Of a DNA stretch of 64,000 nt, positions 61,212 to 64,000 are shown piece after piece. Below the pieces are notes generated by a model, which was given only the letters and a program-made list of their open reading frames with translations, did not search any database and was not told the origin of the DNA. The stretch covers positions 1 through 64,000 of the forward strand of contig JANNAT010000083.1 in the NCBI GenBank assembly GCA_031384605.1. Direction: 5' to 3'. The translations under genes and the position numbers were made by a program. The stretch's first letter is position 1; every line of letters starts with the position of its first letter. This DNA is from JANNAT01 sp031384605. GTDB lineage: Bacteria > Pseudomonadota > Alphaproteobacteria > Rhodobacterales > Rhodobacteraceae.

Positions 61212-62351
61212 ATGGCCGTTGCGGAACAAAATCACTGGCCCTGCGCACAATGTGGGGCCGACCTGCGCTATGCGCCGGGTCAGACGGAATTGAAGTGCAA
61301 TTTTTGCGGCCACCAACAGAAAATTTCAGCGGCCACCCCAAGATCAAAAGCGCGCGCTTTGGGTGAACTTGATCTGGCGCGTGGGTTGGCCGATGATTTG
61401 CCCACGGCGGCAAGTGAAGATGTCCGGTCCACCTCTTGCCCAAGCTGCGGTGCCGTCGTGGAATTCCAAGGGGCAGCGCACGCCACCGAATGCCCCTTCT
61501 GCGCCACCCCGGTCGTCATCGACACGGGCAGCCATCGGCGGATCAAACCGCAGGCCCTTGTGCCGTTTGTATTTACCGAAGCGCAATCGCGGGTGGCTTT
61601 GGTGCGCTGGCTGGGCAGCCTGTGGTTCGCGCCGTCCAGTCTGTTGGAATACACCCGCAAAGGCCGCGCCATGGCGGGCATCTATGTGCCGTTCTGGACC
61701 TTCGATGCCGACACTTCCAGCCGCTATACCGGCCAGCGCGGCGAGCATTACTATGAAACCCGCACCGTGACAGTAATGGTAGACGGCAAGTCAGAACAAC
61801 GCCAGGAACGCGTGCAAAAAACTCGCTGGTATCCGGCATCAGGCAATGTGTCGCGCCAGTTTGATGATGTGCTGGTGATGGCCTCAAGCAGTCTGCCCGA
61901 ACGGTTGGGCAATGATCTGACCCCATGGGATTTGGCTGCACTGCAGGCCTATAGCCCCGATTATCTGGCGGGGTTTCAGGCCGAAGGCTATACCGTTGTG
62001 CTGGCCGATGGACACGGCCGCGCCCGTGGTGTGATGGCGAATGTCATCGAAGACGACGTGCGCCACGATATTGGCGGCGATGAGCAGCGCGTAGATCACG
62101 TCAACACCCGGTTTGACGAAGAGACATTCAAGCACATCCTGCTGCCCGTCTGGATGGCGGCGTATAAGTATGGCGGCAAAAGTTATCGGTTTTTGGTGAA
62201 TGGTCAAACCGGCGAAGTGCAGGGCGAACGGCCCTACAGCTGGTGGAAAATCGGCTTTGCGGTGGTGCTGGTTGTGGTTATCATTGCGGGCGCTGTCTAT
62301 CTCAACGATCCGGGCACCTTCGGCCTGCCGCGCCCCGATTGGATGAATTAA
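61212..62351 (+). CDS. Double zinc-ribbon membrane protein (YdjG-like)
   Basis: A 379-residue protein. Two zinc ribbons open it: CAQCGADLRYAPGQTELKC NFCG (near 11-34) and CPSCGAVVEF with CPFCATPVVI (near 77-100). A middle beta-rich domain follows (MAGIYVPFWTFDADTSSRYT), and a single membrane helix lies near the C-terminus (WKIGFAVVLVVVIIAGAVYL). Such proteins are often mislabelled as primosomal protein N'. In Bacillus the YdjG homologue pairs with the SPFH protein YdjI. It starts 6 bp after the SPFH stop, so the two are co-translated. Confidence 0.82.
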   Translation: MAVAEQNHWPCAQCGADLRYAPGQTELKCNFCGHQQKISAATPRSKARALGELDLARGLADDLPTAASEDVRSTSCPSCGAVVEFQGAAHATECPFCATPVVIDTGSHRRIKPQALVPFVFTEAQSRVALVRWLGSLWFAPSSLLEYTRKGRAMAGIYVPFWTFDADTSSRYTGQRGEHYYETRTVTVMVDGKSEQRQERVQKTRWYPASGNVSRQFDDVLVMASSSLPERLGNDLTPWDLAALQAYSPDYLAGFQAEGYTVVLADGHGRARGVMANVIEDDVRHDIGGDEQRVDHVNTRFDEETFKHILLPVWMAAYKYGGKSYRFLVNGQTGEVQGERPYSWWKIGFAVVLVVVIIAGAVYLNDPGTFGLPRPDWMN

Positions 62352-62447
62352 CGCGGGGCCCGTCGTAAAACGCCTCTTTTGACCGACCTTTGCCAATAAT
62401 TTGTCTAAAATTTGCATTTACGTTGGCGAAAATATCCCACGGGGGGG

Positions 62448-62490
62448 CTGAATTGCGCCGCAATTCAGACGGGGGTGTGAAACCCCCTTT
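62448..62490 (+). terminator. Hairpins ending the stress-like cluster
   Basis: A perfect 21-nt palindrome, CTGAATTGCG c CGCAATTCAG (62448-62468), is followed by GGGGGT gtgaa ACCCCC and TTT (62471-62490), a short intrinsic terminator. Together they separate the zinc-ribbon gene from the purC promoter. Confidence 0.6.
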
Positions 62491-62500
62491 GGCTGCGTGG

Positions 62501-62529
62501 TTGACATCGCCCTGTCCGCCCCCGATAGA
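62501..62529 (+). promoter_or_regulatory. Sigma-70-like promoter of purC
   Basis: TTGACA (62501-62506) and GATAGA (62524-62529) are spaced 17 bp apart, immediately after the terminator and 24 bp before the purC start, leaving a leader of only about 17 nt that contains GCGGAGATA. Confidence 0.65.
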
Positions 62530-62553
62530 AAACGCCATCCAGCGGAGATACAG

Positions 62554-63516
62554 ATGCGCATCCTTGATCACGCCCGCATTGCCGAATTACCTAACCCTTA
62601 TTTCGGCAAAGTGCGCGATTGCTATGATCTGCCTGCAACGGCCGATCAGCCGGCACGGCGGATTTTGATTTCATCTGACCGGATTTCCGCCTTTGACCGT
62701 ATCCTGACGTCGATCCCGTTCAAGGGTCAGGTTCTGACACAAATGGCGCGCTATTGGTTTGATCAGACGGGCGATATTTGCCCCAATCATGTGCTGTCCT
62801 ATCCCGACCCGAATGTTGTCATTGGCAAACATGTCACCATCTTGCCGGTTGAAATCGTGGTGCGCGGCTATCTGGCGGGCACGACCTCAACCTCTATCCT
62901 GACACAGTATCGCGCGGGTGTGCGACAGATGTATGGGCACAGCTTTCCAGATGGCATGCGCGACAATCAGATGTTGCCAGCCCCGATCATAACGCCGACG
63001 TCCAAAGCATTTGACGGCAGCCATGATGAACCTTTGACGCCCGCCGATATCATAACAAAGGGGCTGTTGACGCAACGCCAATGGGATCAGGTATCGCGCA
63101 ATGCCTTGGCCTTGTTCGCGCGGGGGCAGCAAATGGCTGCGGCGCGTGGGTTGATTTTGGTCGATACCAAGTATGAATTCGGCCTTGATACCGCCGGGCA
63201 GATTTTGTTGGCAGATGAAATTCACACCCCAGATTCCAGCCGCTATTGGATTGCATCAGGCTATGATGCGGCATTTGCGGCGGGCACGCGACCGCCCAGC
63301 TTTGACAAAGATGTGATCCGGTCTTGGGTGGGCGCACGCTGTGATCCTTACCATGATCCGATCCCGCAAATACCCGCTGACATGATCGCCCGAACCAGTG
63401 CCATCTATATCGAAGCCTATGAAACCATCACGGGCCAGACTTTTGTTCCCAATACCAGCCATGCCACGCCACTTGACCGGGTCCGGGCAAATCTGGCACC
63501 GCATTTCACCACCTAA
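62554..63516 (+). CDS. purC: SAICAR synthetase, long form
   Basis: Ligates aspartate to CAIR in purine synthesis. The 320 residues start MRILDHARIAELPNPYFGKV with GGAGATA before the ATG; a longer start would lie in the promoter. Conserved parts: GKVRDCYDL (ATP loop), SSDRISAFDRIL, VEIVVRGYLAGTT, DTKYEFGLD and DEIHTPDSSRYW. The length matches the yeast-like long type that Rhodobacteraceae carry beside or in place of the short bacterial enzyme. It is followed 63 bp later by a PfkB kinase. Confidence 0.94.
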   Translation: MRILDHARIAELPNPYFGKVRDCYDLPATADQPARRILISSDRISAFDRILTSIPFKGQVLTQMARYWFDQTGDICPNHVLSYPDPNVVIGKHVTILPVEIVVRGYLAGTTSTSILTQYRAGVRQMYGHSFPDGMRDNQMLPAPIITPTSKAFDGSHDEPLTPADIITKGLLTQRQWDQVSRNALALFARGQQMAAARGLILVDTKYEFGLDTAGQILLADEIHTPDSSRYWIASGYDAAFAAGTRPPSFDKDVIRSWVGARCDPYHDPIPQIPADMIARTSAIYIEAYETITGQTFVPNTSHATPLDRVRANLAPHFTT

Positions 63517-63579
63517 GCCAGTTGTTTGCGCTAACAACCAGCTTCAGGATAAGATCGTGCAACCTGAATGGAGGGTGAA

Positions 63580-64000
63580 ATGATTCTCAGCTGTGGCGAA
63601 GCCCTGATTGATATGTTGCCGCGCACATCCACCCTGAACGAACCTGCCTTTGCCCCCTATCCGGGGGGGGCGGTGTTCAATACCGCCATCGCGCTGGGGC
63701 GGCTTGGGGCACCATCGGCGTTCTTTTCGGGCGTCTCTACCGATATGTTGGGCGAGATTTTGGCCGACAGCCTGAAGGCCGCGAACGTCGATACCCAATA
63801 TTGCGCGCGCACCAATCGCCCCACAACTGTTGCTTTTGTAAAACTGGTCAATGGCCAAGCCACTTACGCATTCTATGATGAAAACACCGCAGGCAGCTTG
63901 TTGTCGCAAGACCAACTGCCGGTTTTGCCCGGCACAACTGGCACGCTTTTCTTTGGTGGCATCAGTCTGGTGACAGACCCCGCCGCAACCACCTATGAGG
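63580..64000 (+). CDS. PfkB-family sugar kinase (fructokinase-like), 5' part
   Basis: The first 140 residues of a ribokinase/PfkB-family kinase, cut by the window's right edge. The start MILSCGEALIDMLPRTSTLN has GGAGGG 8 nt before. The family's N-terminal signature PGGAVFNTAIALGRLGAPSA is present, followed by FFSGVSTDMLGEILADSLKA and TVAFVKLVNGQATYAFYDEN. The pattern is that of fructokinases. The catalytic C-terminal GAGD motif is not in view. Confidence 0.88.
   Translation, partial: MILSCGEALIDMLPRTSTLNEPAFAPYPGGAVFNTAIALGRLGAPSAFFSGVSTDMLGEILADSLKAANVDTQYCARTNRPTTVAFVKLVNGQATYAFYDENTAGSLLSQDQLPVLPGTTGTLFFGGISLVTDPAATTYE

Noticed and set aside
1..64000. CRISPR arrays, tRNA genes, insertion sequences, prophage genes
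   Set aside because: I looked for regularly spaced repeats, T-arm-like GGTTCRA sequences in gaps, transposase or integrase motifs and phage structural genes and found none.

Overview
The window looks like a 64 kb piece of a chromosome from the Rhodobacteraceae (Roseobacter-type Alphaproteobacteria). This is inferred from gene content and style: a moderately high GC content, an adenosylcobalamin-dependent ribonucleotide reductase, short-form HisG with HisZ, DUF1127, DUF1489, DUF1993 and DUF2927 proteins, Hint-domain proteins, and intergenic palindromes typical of this group. Nothing suggests a plasmid, prophage, insertion sequence or CRISPR array, and I saw no tRNA gene. Most genes are ordinary housekeeping or metabolic genes in short operons.

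Layout. 0-9 kb: the 5' end of rpsD, a Hint-domain protein, an LpxR-like outer-membrane protein, a fused 2-oxoacid dehydrogenase E1, nrdJ, and DUF4336 and DUF1489 proteins. 9-17 kb: a hisS-hisZ-hisG operon, slyX and dnaE. 17-26.5 kb: xdhABC running into a BMP-type nucleoside/purine ABC transporter, apparently one purine uptake and oxidation operon closed by a clear terminator. 26.6-31.5 kb: two FAD amine oxidases/dehydrogenases, a GH25 lysozyme lipoprotein and a small membrane protein. 31.7-35 kb: zinc uptake (zur-znuC-znuB diverging from znuA) with a candidate Zur box. 35-45 kb: galM, an MFS carrier, an isochorismatase-family hydrolase, a DUF1993 protein, a low-GC patch, argF, a GNAT protein with argD, an 8-oxoguanine deaminase, hisN and an XRE regulator. 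45-55 kb: a quinone oxidoreductase, a LysR regulator diverging from a DUF1127 protein, a Bax-inhibitor family protein, a P-loop kinase, rpmG, a glycosyltransferase, RNase P RNA, an AmpD-type amidase, and gatC-gatA. 55-64 kb: tadA, an RluB-type synthase, a six-gene membrane-stress-like cluster, purC and the start of a PfkB sugar kinase.

The best candidate for an under-described system is the cluster at 56.9-62.4 kb. It holds a 27-residue membrane peptide with a near-perfect Shine-Dalgarno sequence, stop/start coupled to an XpaC-family protein, followed by TelA, a DUF2927 lipoprotein, an SPFH protein with a C-terminal GYF_2 domain, and a double-zinc-ribbon membrane protein. It combines two modules known separately in Firmicutes (xpaC-yaaN and ydjG-ydjI). 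A common envelope-protection role is inference.

Other notable features are a low-GC segment inside hisS, two copies of a roughly 90-bp palindromic element placed directly behind genes (one encodes the end of a protein), a second composite hairpin repeat family that also encodes a C-terminus, a genome palindrome forming a helix of RNase P RNA, and several structured leaders or gaps (before the 8-oxoguanine deaminase, 5.1-5.2 kb, 55.07-55.15 kb).
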